Positions 11,666-23,029 of a stretch of 64,000 bases of DNA are shown here, in pieces. Each line of letters opens with the position of its first letter. Positions within the stretch are counted from its first letter, which is position 1. The notes under the pieces were generated by a model that was given only the letters and a program-made list of their open reading frames with translations, searched no databases and had not been told where the DNA came from. Made by a program: the position numbers and the translations under genes. Source of the DNA: Pseudoips prasinana (lineage: Eukaryota > Arthropoda > Insecta > Lepidoptera > Nolidae); NCBI GenBank assembly GCA_951640165.1, contig OX621241.1, positions 11,971,001 to 12,035,000 of the forward strand. Reading direction: 5' to 3'.

Positions 11666-12650
11666 TAAGTCTTGCTAATTGATGAAAATTTATTTACTTC
11701 CGAATTAAGTGTGATTGCTATATGAAATATGTGTCTAATGGACTGGAATATTTTTAATTTTAAAGGGCTATTTAGGAACTTCTAAATAGGTATGCAAAGT
11801 AAAAAAGTAATAGTACAGTTATAAAAAATAAATAATTATTAATTAATATGGGGAGTAAGTTCACTTCTTAATAAAATATTTGATTGCTTGTAATAAACCA
11901 TTATACAGTTTAATAAGTTATTGTTAATTTCAATTGTTTCTCTAAGCAATTCTAAAAGTTATATAACTTTTCTAATTGTAAGTTGCCATTATCATAGACT
12001 ATACAAATAAATAAATTACTATTGGCAATAAATAATATAAATACAATTTATGAAATTGGATTTAAATAAGTTGCAGTTTCTTTCGTAGTCAATGAACAAA
12101 ATATGAAATTATTAATTGATTAATGCCCAATATTGCAAAGAGAGACATTAGACAATGCATATGTAACCCACATACACATTGTCTTATGTCTAAGGTACAG
12201 ATTTTACAGAGTTAGAAGTTCATTAAGAATAAAATCAAATTACAGAAACACACAATTAGTGTAGGCAAATAACATAATCATTACATCAATAAATATTGTC
12301 TGTTCTAATTTATTGATTTGAACTATCAAGACAATTCCATTAGTCATATGTAGTATGGTTCTTAATTCACCAGGCAAAAGAATGGAATAGCTATCTGGTA
12401 CCTAATTCTTATATAATGTTCCATCAGTGAGGGGAAATGTTCAGCTATGGGAAACAGATATGGCTCATAAGAACATTTTAGAGGAAAGAACTAGATTAAC
12501 TTGTGAAAAAGCTATTTACAACATCATCATAATCATCATATGAGATCATTGACTTATATGTATAACTAGACACGCTGTTTCGAATAAAATCTCTGTCCCG
12601 GTCCGGCTGTGCGCGAGGTGAGGGGCGCGCTCGGCGGCCAAAGTTGCTTA

Positions 12651-12684
12651 CACCGAGTTGCAGCGCCCGCTCTGCAACTCGGTG
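12651..12684. repeat. GC-rich perfect hairpin inside a GC-rich island
   Basis: caccgagttgcag is mirrored by ctgcaactcggtg around an 8-base loop; outer bases (ttgct/agcaa) extend the stem. It sits in a locally GC-rich stretch (12590-12720) that contrasts with its surroundings. Confidence 0.65.
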
Positions 12685-12754
12685 AGCAAATTCTCAATAT
12701 GGGATTGCGCGTCTAGTAGAATACATATAGGTCAATGTATGAGATGAAAGATTT

Positions 12755-12800
12755 CCACCACTGAGAAAAGGCCTCCCCCAAAGATCTCCACAGTTACTGG
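12755..12800 (-). repeat. LINE 3'-end-like fragment
   Basis: ccaccactgagaaaaggcct followed by cccccaaagat resembles the start of the copies at 11425 and 12885. Confidence 0.35.
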
Positions 12801-12884
12801 TCATACGCAACCCATATCTACTCTCATAAGATAATTTGTCCATTGTTATATCTATACCTAACTAGATATCATTGGAATGATGAC

Positions 12885-13110
12885 AGCTGAAAAAAGTCCA
12901 CTGCTAAACAAAAGCCTCCCCAAGAATCATCTTGGGGGGATATGCCATAATCGCCACGCTTGGCAGACGGGTTGGCGATGCAGAATGATGGTCACATAGT
13001 ACTCTGAGAGAAACTGCTGCCTTTCTTCTGGTAGATATTCCCTCGGGTCAACTTGAACGCTCCCCACAGGATGAGATGGGGTGATGATATTCTAATACTT
13101 GCCGACATAA
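12885..13110 (-). repeat. LINE 3'-end-like repeat, copy 2
   Basis: Diverged copy of 11425-11665, same orientation: gtccactgctaaacaaaagc, atatgccataatcgccacgc, ggcagacgggttggcgatgc and gatgagatggggtgatgata. Confidence 0.5.
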
Positions 13111-13163
13111 TTACTCTATCTGTATATATATATATATCTGGAAAAAAAGGATTCTAAAAACCA

Positions 13164-13166
13164 GCA

Positions 13167-13201
<35 letters not shown>

Positions 13202-13207
13202 CACACA

Positions 13208-13243
<36 letters not shown>
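13164..13243. repeat. (CA)n microsatellite
   Basis: About 80 bases of CA dinucleotides with three CG interruptions. Confidence 0.95.
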
Positions 13244-13244
<1 letters not shown>

Positions 13245-14040
13245 CATCAGCCTTAAAACTAAAGTAGTTACAAGTAATTAAAAAGCATGTTAAATGAAGA
13301 ATGTGCTATGGTAACATACGAGTAATATGACGTCATTTGTAGTGAAGTCATAGAATCTCAATACTAACAGTTCGTATTGCGAAAACGGGACAGAGTTTCC
13401 CCATTTTATACCCGGCAATAACTATGATAAGCTTAACCCCCGATTATTAATATGTTTTTGCTTTCTAAATTAAATTTTTGATTTCTACGTCAGTCCGATC
13501 CCATATTGCGAGACATTTATGTCTGTTACATAATCACGCATTATAGCCTAAAACGTGACACACATTTTCACTAATCTAATCCCCACATTAATAAAGGCAT
13601 GGGAATTACGTACTAAACGTAATAACTTATATTTTCTTCAGATTCTTAGTAAAGAAAATAAACGTTACAATTTGACATAAAAGAAATGATTCGCTTATAT
13701 TTCTTTGTGTGAATCTTCCCTCGTCTTAGTTTCCTGTACACGATGAATAGGTAACTTGAAAACCCAAGATTGAATTCTTAGTGATTAATGTGATGATACT
13801 GCTGTGACATCATCTCTACTCAGGCACTGTTACTAACTATAAGTCATCGCTGTACAGTTATATAGTTTAGTTATTTGTAAACAGGTTTATACATTTACCA
13901 AATCATGAATAGTTTATATGCTATTTTTTAATTAATCTCAATATTTATTGAGAAGATGTTGGTAAATACCTATTTTACATTAATAGCTAATTACTCACGA
14001 TTTAGCTATTTATAGCCTATGTTTAAATTTAGCCTAGCTA

Positions 14041-14520
14041 TATTTATTCCAAATAATAATATAACCTATCTCAATCAAATTCGTTTTTGCGAGGCTTAGT
14101 GACAAACACATGTAAGCTTTAAAATTTATGATATGAGTAGCTCAGGTGTGACCCTGCATTGAGTACTGCTCTCATCTTTGGGATGGTTCCGCAAAGTATC
14201 TAGACTCTTATGGATTCGATAGACAGACGACAGACGCACTCGCAGCAAAATCGATGATAGAGACCTAAGTTGAAATAATATATTTATTCCAAATAATAAT
14301 ATAACCTATCTCAATCAAATTCGTTTTTGCGAGGCTTAGTGACAAACACATGTAAGCTTTAAAATTTATGATATGAGTAGCTCAGGTGTGACCCTGCATT
14401 GAGTACTGCTCTCATCTTTGGGATGGTTCCGCAAAGTATCTAGACTCTTATGGATTCGATAGACAGACGACAGACGCACTCGCAGCAAAATCGATGATAG
14501 AGACCTAAGTTGAAATAATC
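14041..14520 (+). repeat. Perfect 240-bp tandem duplication
   Basis: 14041-14279 and 14281-14519 are identical base for base. The duplicated segment carries LINE C-terminal coding (CIEYCSHLWDGSAKYLDSYG). Confidence 0.95.
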
Positions 14521-14918
14521 TGCAAAACTGGGATCATCGGCGTCAAGTTGCATGCTTATCGGTTTTCTACAGGCTGTTTCATGGAAAATGCGCTCAAGAC
14601 CTCCATGAACTTATCCCTCGTTCCCCCATTTTTCATCGGATTACCGGGCGTCGAGAGTCTCCACCGCTTTGCTGTTGACATCCCAGGAAGCTGTACGAAG
14701 CGCTTTGCTTCCACTTTCATCATACGCACGGCTCAGCTGTACAACAACCTCCCGAAAGACGTGTTTCCAGACTTCTTATATAATATAGGTTAATTCAAGG
14801 CTAGAGTGAATAGGCATCTTATTATCACATCCTCACTTACCATCAGGTGTGATTACACCTGGTGGTCGTTGTCGTGGTCGAGCACAAAACCATCCAGCAT
14901 GAAAAAAAAGGATCTATC
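14100..14918 (+). mobile_element. Jockey/CR1-like LINE 3' fragment, degenerate
   Basis: Translations show CIEYCSHLWDGSAKYLD in each tandem copy, then after 14548 FAVDIPGSCTKRFASTFIIR and RTAQLYNNLPKDVFPDFLYN, the region downstream of reverse transcriptase in jockey/CR1-type LINEs. Stops and frame breaks make it a pseudogene. The 3' end lies near an A-run at about 14910. Confidence 0.7.
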
Positions 14919-15499
14919 TATTTCTTTGTTCAATGGAAACTTATCTACCTAATTATTGGTTGGAGCAACTTGATTATTTTTTCAGCAAAAGAGGTTGACC
15001 AATAAATGTTTAGGGAACAATTTAATTCTTACCTCATTTTTTCGTACCTATATACCAGTTAAAGAATAATAAAAAAAATATATGTCGCTACACTTGGAAT
15101 TTGCGATGTTGACCTAATTAATAGGCAGTCATTAAAATTCTTAATATAAAACCTTATATATACCGTATGTTAAATACTCAAGTTTTGATTTGCTTTATGT
15201 GCCACATAGTAGTCATAAATATGGAACCCTTAAAAATCCTAAGAGTAGCATTAGATGCAAAAGGATGCCTCATCTTTATGGATCGCCGACCGACGCCACA
15301 TTTAAATATCGCATCACACTGCGGCGGCGGCCAAATACATTAACGTTGGATAGATAGCTATAGTTCTGTATGTCTGCTAACCCCATATGGATTGTAACTT
15401 TGGCCATAGAGATTTAGCGCCGAACAAAAAGAGAGTCGTTTACGTAACTGGATTTCGCTCGTAGACGATAAGATTATCGGAGACGGGCGTTAACTAAAT

Positions 15500-15605
15500 A
15501 ATGTAACTGTAATCTATACCTGGACAGGGAAATCTGAAAAACCAGGGGTGAGGCCTTTTACTCAGCAGTGGGACACAGTTATAGGATTAAATAAAAAAAA
15601 ATCTA
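15500..15605 (+). repeat. LINE 3' terminus fragment
   Basis: tgaggccttttactcagcag followed by tgggacacagttatagg and an A-run has the form of moth LINE 3' ends (cagcagtggga... poly-A). Confidence 0.45.
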
Positions 15606-15635
15606 TATCTACTAAACTAAAATAAAAACATTCTC

Positions 15636-15872
15636 ATGTGGAGTAAAATTAGTTCGTTTGGAAGGTGTGGTTCAAGCGCTGTGCTGTCATCAGCCAAATT
15701 GAAGCTCAACAAGTATTTAGCCAAAACTAAGAAATTCATCTTGTTAAATAACTTCTACAACGAATTTGATTATATCTTGAAGAGAAGCTCATTGATCCCG
15801 GAACAGGGATTTACTTTCGCTCAATACAATAACAATAGATATTTCCTCAAAAGACAAAACTATAAATTATAA
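15636..15872 (+). other. Unrecognised 78-codon open frame
   Basis: ATG to TAA; rich in Lys, Asn, Leu and Phe, with a Ser-rich start (SSFGRCGSSAVLSSAKLKLN) and a Tyr/Asn-rich end. An AATAAA follows at about 15968. No family is recognised and no splice context supports it. It may be chance in AT-rich DNA. Confidence 0.15.
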
Positions 15873-16619
15873 CCCAATTTAAATTGTTATTATAATGTAT
15901 GATGTATTCTTTGATAAGTTTTTTGTATTAGATTTCTCATTCTAGCAATTAATCATTTTGGTATATTAATAAATTGTCTGCTTGGTTATCGTATGTTATT
16001 ATAGTTTTCTGTTCAGTCTATATCTATCCGTAATTCGTAGCTTATACGGGCAAGACTAGTTTAATACAATAAAATTGGGTGTTGTTAGCATCTTTATATT
16101 CTCAAGTAACTGAACATATCTGCCACGTTTGTATAAAACAAGTCCCATAACATGATTTATATATTTTAATTGCTTTTCACAATGTCATATTGGGTGGTTA
16201 TCATCTTGGCTTAATAGTTAGGAACATCACGACCCCTGTAAGCTACAGCGATACTTAATAATTTGTTCCTTATAACAATGATTATGTACATTCTCTGTAC
16301 CAGACTCCATAAATTTGCAACGTTCTTAGCTCAATGGCTAGAACATATGCCCTAGATCAGGATTCAGAAGGACTCGATGCCACCAAACACTTTTAATTTC
16401 CAAGGTTTGAGTTCATATGGACCACCTTAGAGATTCTGTCCGTAAAAGATCGGTGGTGTCCTAGGTTCAAGGCCAATCTCAACATGGAATACGGTGATAT
16501 GAATCAGAAGAAGGCTTCTTACACTACCAAAAACCGCACAGTTTTAACATTTTAGTATTTCAAAATGAATTCTTCAAACAGAATGCGTACCAGCAGGTTG
16601 TATGTGCATAGAAATATGC

Positions 16620-16905
16620 CTCGTTAATGACTCGTAACTGCCTCATCGGTGCGGCATATTTTTCTGGCAAGTAAAACACCCAGTTGTAGCCCGGAGGCTA
16701 TAAGTTGGTGGTGTTTTACGGCCGTGGCTCGGAGAACACGTAAAGCTCTCTGACTTCTCACGGCTCGCGTCAAATAGCGGTCTCGTTGGATTATGAGAGT
16801 GAGAGAATACTGAGCGCTATTGTGTTTGTGCATACACTCCTGTACTAAGTATAATTTTTAGTCCAAAGGTAGTTGGCTAGACTCCGGTGAGATTGGCCGC
16901 TACAG
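16620..16905 (-). repeat. GC-richer interspersed repeat, probably TE-derived
   Basis: A block of higher GC than its flanks ends in gtagttggctagactccggt and gagattggccgc, wording I associate with moth SINE/LINE relics. No long frame is credible. A weak tRNA-like motif (tagctcaatggctagaac) sits upstream at 16328. Confidence 0.3.
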
Positions 16906-17099
16906 TCGGAATTCGGTCGAAACCACTATTATTTTAGAACGAACAGACTAGAACATAATGTATTCAGTTATTCACAGACTAGAGAGACAGAACACTCCGT
17001 CGTTGTCACCTAGATTTATTATTAATCCGTACCACTATGCTAATATGAATAGATAGTACTGACTGACAATAGTGCCTATGGCGGTTCTGTTAGTTATAT

Positions 17100-17410
17100 A
17101 GCCTTGCCTAGCAAAGAAACATAAGATCATCTGATGGTAAGAGGTTACCGTAGCATATAATTTCTTGTTACCACGAAATGCATGACTTTGTTACGTATTG
17201 CTAAACATGCCGTAATTTTTACTACTTTAGGGGCGGTCTTTGGTTTTGAGAAAAAGCTACGACGGGGAATCTAATTCCACAGTCTCAGCGTACATGGGTG
17301 CAAGTTCCTCTGAATACGTAGGTACACTTCGAATCATAATAGGTTCCAAAGTTTGGGGATACTCTGTCAGACCTGGTTCTAGTTCAGAGCTTTTCCCGTA
17401 ATAGTATACA
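17100..17410 (-). repeat. Degenerate LINE-derived repeat
   Basis: catctgatggtaagaggtta and later blocks resemble minus-strand remnants of moth non-LTR elements. No reading frame survives. The following stretch 17411-18480 shows nothing recognisable. Confidence 0.3.
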
Positions 17411-18479
17411 GAAGGAATAAGGCCAGCTTCGCGAAATTCCCTCTGTTAAGGGAAGAATAATATATGTTTGTTAACAGCCCTTTTGAATTTGTGACTGGAA
17501 TAATAATTTTGGATGTGTACAACCCATTGTTTCGAATGGTAGTCACCAAATTATAGTCGGTCTCTGAAAAGACAAGAGGACATGCCTACCGCAAGAGAAT
17601 ATTGAAAAAATGATTTGCGACATATCGTATGCCATACAGCAACGATGGTTTATGCACTCGGTCAACAAGGAAAAAAGGCAACGGGATTGTGTATTGTCAT
17701 CGACATATTTTTGATGGATTGTTAATATTTTTCCTATTTACATGCCGCCACGGTTATATTATTTTATTGATGATTGAACTGATTTCCATTATTTCCATTA
17801 TCAGATATCTATGATTAATGGTTGAGCATAATAACCTACGTTTTTACTTTCTACTTCTTAGTTTATAACGTTCTTTCACCCTGTGACTGATTCGTCATTG
17901 TGTAGCCCTGGACGCTTGGATCTAGAAAGATTAAATTTTATATTTGCTTTGTGACCTAGATGAGGAAGGTTTTTTTTGTTTATAAGTCACGTTACCCAGC
18001 ACAACAATTATTTAACCGATCTGCATTTAGAACCCAAGTGATCTTAGGATTTAACATCTGAGTTTATCATAAATTTAATATTTATATTATTTCTATTAGT
18101 AATTTCCACACGGATAAAGCTGCGATAGCTATTACGTTAATTTCATACCAATATTATAGTTCCAAAGGTCGCCTGTTAAGACTTTTTTTTGGTTGTTACC
18201 ACTGCACGCCTTAACTTCTGAACCGATATGATTGAATTTTGGCACAGAGATTGAACTCAGTAACACATTGGATGAGTTCTTTCACCTGGAAAGTTTCTTA
18301 CGAAATCCTATTTAAATTAGTTTCGGGATTTAAACTAACTAATAACTTACTAAACCAATAGCAGTATAAAGAGGAATTCGAGCAGTTATTTTGTGCATAA
18401 AACAGTCCATTGCCAAGAAAATTACCCAATCCGTTAATTTACCATGACCAAATAAAATATAACTAAGATAATATGTACC

Positions 18480-18780
18480 TTTAACGTGGTGGAAACCTTT
18501 TATAGGTCCCCGTAGTTGGGGAGAGTACGGGGTAGGTGGGAATCCCGTGGGTTACCTACTAACACCACCACGGTAGCCTAGCCTCTCGGTGCTGTGAGTG
18601 ATGGCTCCGGGAATTCGAGACGATCTCCATCCGGAACCCCAATTATTTCACCTATGCACCTTAAAGAAGCTCTCCCCGAGGGGCAAAGATGTTAATGTCC
18701 CCCGATGCACTCCTTGTGCGCAGGAAACCTGCTGCTACCACAAGTTGCCTCTTCCCGTGACCACCTTCTGCAAGATAATA
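18480..18780. repeat. GC-rich repeat remnant
   Basis: Short inverted words (ctccccgagggg near 18672) and a composition unlike the flanks suggest a transposon remnant. Class unknown. 18781-19500 holds nothing recognisable. Confidence 0.25.
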
Positions 18781-19604
18781 TGTACCAAGGTCGGAATAAC
18801 TTACTAATTAACATTATAAATGCGAATGTGATTTTGTATCGCTTTCACGCCTTAGCTTCTCAACTAATCGTAATAAACACGTTGTCCGGGGTACAAAATA
18901 GCACAAGGGTACTCTTTTTCTGGTAAAAGCCAATAGATAACGCCAGCAAAACCCCTCGCTCTGAAACCTAGTATTGAACAACATCCGGAGAGATACAAGT
19001 TTGTTACGAATTACCAATTAAATCCGCGATCGGCTTTGAATAAAACTAGTCGTACAGCAAAGACATAATATTAATGTGAAGAAATTCCATTTTCTGCGCA
19101 GTCAATAATCAGGGAAAACACATTGGATACTTTAATCACGAGAAAACGGACGAAAATCACGGACGCTAACTAACTAGGTAGCTATTAAAAGTAGAAATAT
19201 ATTTGTCATTGTGTTTGTAATACCGGGCGGTTTGAATTATTTTCTTTCAACAAATTGTAAACTAACGTTGTTATGTGACGCCTACATCGCGTGTCCTATA
19301 AGATTACACTATTTTTAATTTGCCAGCTAGGTATACACACATCAACACAATCTAGGGATATTGAACATTTCATTGATTATCTAGAAAACTATAAACATTT
19401 TGTTATGACTGTAAATGGAAGAATTAAAGATAATTTCATGGCCGATATTTAAACATTAACAACACGATGCGATTTTGTTTTTCTAATTAATAAAAGTCTT
19501 AAATTAATTAAGCCATAGAAAATTACTGAGTGAACAAAAACATTTTATTCTTATAAAATTATTCAATCGAATTAAATGAATAAAAATCTTACCAAATCTG
19601 ATAA

Positions 19605-20651
19605 TCAGTAATCGGTATTTCCTCCTCTAACATTAATCACACAGCGGCAACGATTTTCCATACTTAAAATTAAGGTGTCAATGTCTTGCTGGGGTATGCA
19701 GTCCCAAGTTCTTTTTAAATGTTCGAAAAGTTGTTCTTCTGTTGTCAAGTTGGGCGGAAAATCCCTCAATGCTCTTCGCTGTAACATGTCCCAGGCGTGT
19801 TCAATTGGGTTTAAGTCTGGCGACTGTGGAGGCCAATCTAATACCTGAACATCGTGTTCTCGAAGGGCGGCCCTCACCAGCCGCGCTGTATGGGAAGGTG
19901 CATTGTCATGCATGAGCTGAAATTCTTGCCCCGTTAGGGCCCTGAGCGGGACAATGACACGTTCTACTACCTCCTCACGGTATCTATGGGCAGTCATGCT
20001 GCCCTGAATCCAAATGAGTTGGGTTCGTCCGCCGATTCGTATTCCTGCCCACACCATAATTGTCCCGCCTTGGTAAGAGTGGACCTCCTGTGGATGTCGG
20101 AGACGGCTGACCCTGCCTGGAGTTCTCCAAACGCGTGTTCGTCTCGAATCTGGATGAAATCCATAGCGGGACTCATCAGTGAACAGCACCAATGACCATT
20201 GTTGATCACTCCATGTCAAATGTTCTTGAGCCCATAAAAGTCGCCTACCGCGATTGCCACGTCGCAGCGCTGGGACTCGTAGCGGTCTGCGAGCATGAAG
20301 ACCAACTTCATGCAGCCTCCTTCGCACGGTTTGGTCGCTCACCAGCAGCTGCTGACCCTCCTGGAGCCTTTGCACTAGTTGCATCGCTGTGATATTGGGT
20401 AGTCTTCTGGCGGTCATTTGGAGAAATCGATCCTGTCTCTGAGTGGTAACACGATATCTACCTGTGTGCCGTTCTGCCACATCTCCAGTAGCGCGATAAC
20501 GTGACCACAGCCTGGATACCACATTTTGGCTTGTGCCCAGAGACTCAGCAACGACGCGTTGAATAGCACCGTTTTGTAACATGCCAACTGCCCGTAACAT
20601 TTCATCTCGACTCAAATGATGGCGTGGCATGACGCTAAAAAGCTTACACAA
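19605..20651 (-). CDS. Tc1-family transposase, intact
   Basis: DDE transposase that cuts and pastes its own element at TA sites. The likely start is MPRHHLS at 20630 (341 residues), a usual Tc1 length; an in-frame Met seven codons upstream exists. Seen: N-terminal paired-type helix-turn-helix (about 5-50), a GRPR-like linker (HTGRYR), a second HTH (about 75-120), then catalytic D152 (FTDESRY), D242 (HDNAPSHTA) and E277 (SPDLNPIEHAWD). There are 34 residues between the last two, i.e. DD34E. There are no stops or frameshifts. The coding DNA is much richer in GC than its flanks. I could not align convincing terminal inverted repeats around it, so it may be a coding core without ends. Confidence 0.9.
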   Translation of the reverse strand: MCKLFSVMPRHHLSRDEMLRAVGMLQNGAIQRVVAESLGTSQNVVSRLWSRYRATGDVAERHTGRYRVTTQRQDRFLQMTARRLPNITAMQLVQRLQEGQQLLVSDQTVRRRLHEVGLHARRPLRVPALRRGNRGRRLLWAQEHLTWSDQQWSLVLFTDESRYGFHPDSRRTRVWRTPGRVSRLRHPQEVHSYQGGTIMVWAGIRIGGRTQLIWIQGSMTAHRYREEVVERVIVPLRALTGQEFQLMHDNAPSHTARLVRAALREHDVQVLDWPPQSPDLNPIEHAWDMLQRRALRDFPPNLTTEEQLFEHLKRTWDCIPQQDIDTLILSMENRCRCVINVRGGNTDY

Positions 20652-20929
20652 CCAATTGAGAAAAGAAAATAAAACAATTTATCAGGTTTTCTTCAATTAA
20701 CACGCAAAAAAAATTTTAATGCAACTTCTTGAAATTAGATACAACTCAAGATTGCGCTGTGCTTTGCGTGTTTTCATTTGTTTCTCATTTTAATTTTTAA
20801 ATTTTGAATAAAGAATAGACAAGGTTTAAATCTGTAAATAAACTTTTTAAGGAAACTAAATAGGTTTTAAACAATAAAGCCATGTTTGATTTCAAAATAA
20901 CGTATCCCTAGACTTTGTTGATGTGTGTA

Positions 20930-21065
20930 TATTTAACTGCCGTCGTTTTTTAGCGGTAGCGTGTTCAACTAAGAAGTCCAGGGTTCCATTTCCAGGTTTT
21001 CGAGGAAAAATTGCTATGTTTTTTTTTGTAACAAGACAAATATTTGTTTGTTGGGCCAGGCTACA
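20930..21065 (+). repeat. SINE-like fragment
   Basis: tagcggtagcgtgttcaact and agggttccatttccagg, about 35 bases apart, resemble A and B boxes, followed by a T-rich tail and ttgggccagg. No tRNA fold. Confidence 0.35.
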
Positions 21066-21069
21066 GCTG

Positions 21070-22190
21070 AGTTATCCATTCATATCAGCTTGCTCGTCCA
21101 ATCAAATTATGAGAAAAAGACATAGTTGTTTCGTTTACACTTGTGCTCTGTGTTCTATAATAGTGTAATAAGTCTCACGCAAATGGCTTTTTTCGATTGA
21201 GACAGGCAGGCATGACCGTAATTCGAGCATCTCTAATAGCAAGGCAGTGAGTGAGTTAGGTATCTCTCTTTATAATATAATGCCTCTATCTTGTTGGTTG
21301 AACGCAGTAGAGAGAATAAAGTCTACTCTAACAATGCCCGCGACTTCGTCCAAATAAATTCGAATGTGTGTTCGATTTTTAAGCGCCTATTTACTCAACC
21401 GGAAGTCATGATAATTTCATGACTTTCGGTTTGCACCTTTTATCCAGTATAAGTACTGTTTCGATGGAATAGAAAAATCATTATCATTATTTCAAATTTC
21501 AGAGTGTACGATAGTTACGACAAAACCACGGTTAGAAACTCTTATGTCAATCCTTATAACAATAGTAAGTCCAGACAAAATCGGTACAGACATTTCGGAG
21601 AATAGTCTGAACCAGACAGAGAAAAATTTTAAATATTGGTTTTTGGTTGTCAGCAGGTACTTGCATTATATATTATCACATAAATTAAGCAAAGGGCTGT
21701 TATTTTGCCATTAAAACATACACTTAATTTTATTTAGTTATATAGATATTGCCAAAGTTTGTATATTAAAATTTGGAGTGAAGATAGGTCATACCCTGAA
21801 TTAATACTGGCCCCAATAAATTTCAAAATATTGGGTAAAACTAAGCTCTTTCCACCAATTCACAAAAAATACTAGCTAGTTAAACGGAAATAGTATCTAA
21901 AGTAGTTGAATTGTGTTTGTTAAATGTTTAAATACGGTAACTGTGGCTTATCAGCTGTCGAGGGCGGTATCCGGCGCGCGACCTTCACCAAACTTGACTC
22001 ATACAAACTGCCGTCAGATTTGCATCATCAATCATAGCATTCCGCCGCAGATCGTACAAACACAACAGTATAAACATAGATCTTGGTAGGTACGTTCTAA
22101 TTAACCGATTTACCTAGTTTTTCCAATTATAATCTGTATGCTAAATATTACCAACCTTCAGATCTTACTTTTTAAATTAGGTTACAGTCC
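21070..22190. other. Intronic stretch without recognisable features
   Basis: AT-rich. I saw no coding frame, repeat family or RNA gene. Confidence 0.45.
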
Positions 22191-22216
22191 ACAGCACTTC
22201 GGTTGTAACAAATTGA

Positions 22217-22290
22217 TCTTGACCTTTATTACGAAGGTTTTATAGGAGGTTTTCGTAGTTCCAGTGTATCCACAGGCATGCCGTTCACTG
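22217..22290 (+). repeat. Short dispersed repeat (ttttcgtagt..gtgtatcca family), copy 1
   Basis: cttgacctttattacgaagg ... gaggttttcgtagt ... gtgtatccacaggcatgccg. Related copies at 22793, 45953, 49551 and 56461. Confidence 0.5.
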
Positions 22291-22494
22291 TACATGAACT
22301 TGGAATGAAGAGCACACCATTACAAGTTCAAGTACACTCAACGGCACGAAAACCTAAATTATTTCTCACCTCATTAATGCGGAACTAGCCGTGAACACCT
22401 TTTTGATCACTTCGTTAAAAACCTAGTTCCGAATACAAGACTGACTGTAGTAGTCGGTACTTACTTATCGTATGGGCAGTGGTTACCCTGGTGT

Positions 22495-22770
22495 CGTTCA
22501 AGTCGCCCGGTAGGCTTCTGACATGGCTTAACGACTGTTGCCTAATAGCTAAAACCGGGACCGACAGCTTAACGTGCCCCGAGCACGGAGACGCTCACAA
22601 ATTAAACCACTTTAGCGGGCATCCGTCTATGGACTGACCGCAAACTTGATTAACCTCGCCAAACACTTACGGACCGGTAAGAGCATCTGGCTATAAGCGC
22701 CTATGAGTAGTCAGTTTTTGACTAGGTTCAGTCAGCACCGCTTCCGTGGATACTTGTGATGTGCGAGACC
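22495..22770 (+). repeat. 'gaccgacagcttaacgtgc' repeat, best copy
   Basis: ctgacatggcttaacgac, ccgggaccgacagcttaacg, gagcacggagacgctcacaa and later ataagcgcctatgagtag also occur at 62645-62780. Non-coding moth interspersed repeat of unknown class. Confidence 0.55.
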
Positions 22771-22792
22771 GTGATCTTGGCATTCTTTACTA

Positions 22793-22845
22793 CCTAGGTT
22801 GTAAGAGCGGTTTTCGTAGTGTAAATGTATCCATTTATCTGGCGC
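22793..22845 (+). repeat. Short dispersed repeat, copy 2
   Basis: gttgtaagagcggttttcgt followed by agtgtaaatgtatcc. Confidence 0.45.
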
Positions 22846-22900
22846 CTGGACTAACTAGTCAAGGCTCTAGAATAATTATTCATATATTTCAATTGTAAAA

Positions 22901-23028
22901 TCATACTGAATATTATAACGGCGAAAGTTTGTGAGTGTGTACTTCTTCACGTCTAAACGGCTGGAGGGATTTTAATAAAATTATAATTTATAAAGTTTAA
23001 CGCGGGTAAAACCGCGGGGCACACCTAG
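22901..23028 (+). mobile_element. Short non-autonomous Helitron
   Basis: Begins TC after A (22900) and ends CTAG before T (23029). The 3' hairpin is cgcggg/accgcg, followed by gggcacacCTAG. The body contains cgaaagtttgtgagtgtgta. Ends and target (A|T) fit Helitrons exactly. Confidence 0.85.
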
Positions 23029-23029
23029 T

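Noticed and set aside
14548..14793. 81-codon frame as an independent gene
   Set aside because: Its sequence is the C-terminal part of a LINE polyprotein continuous with upstream broken coding.
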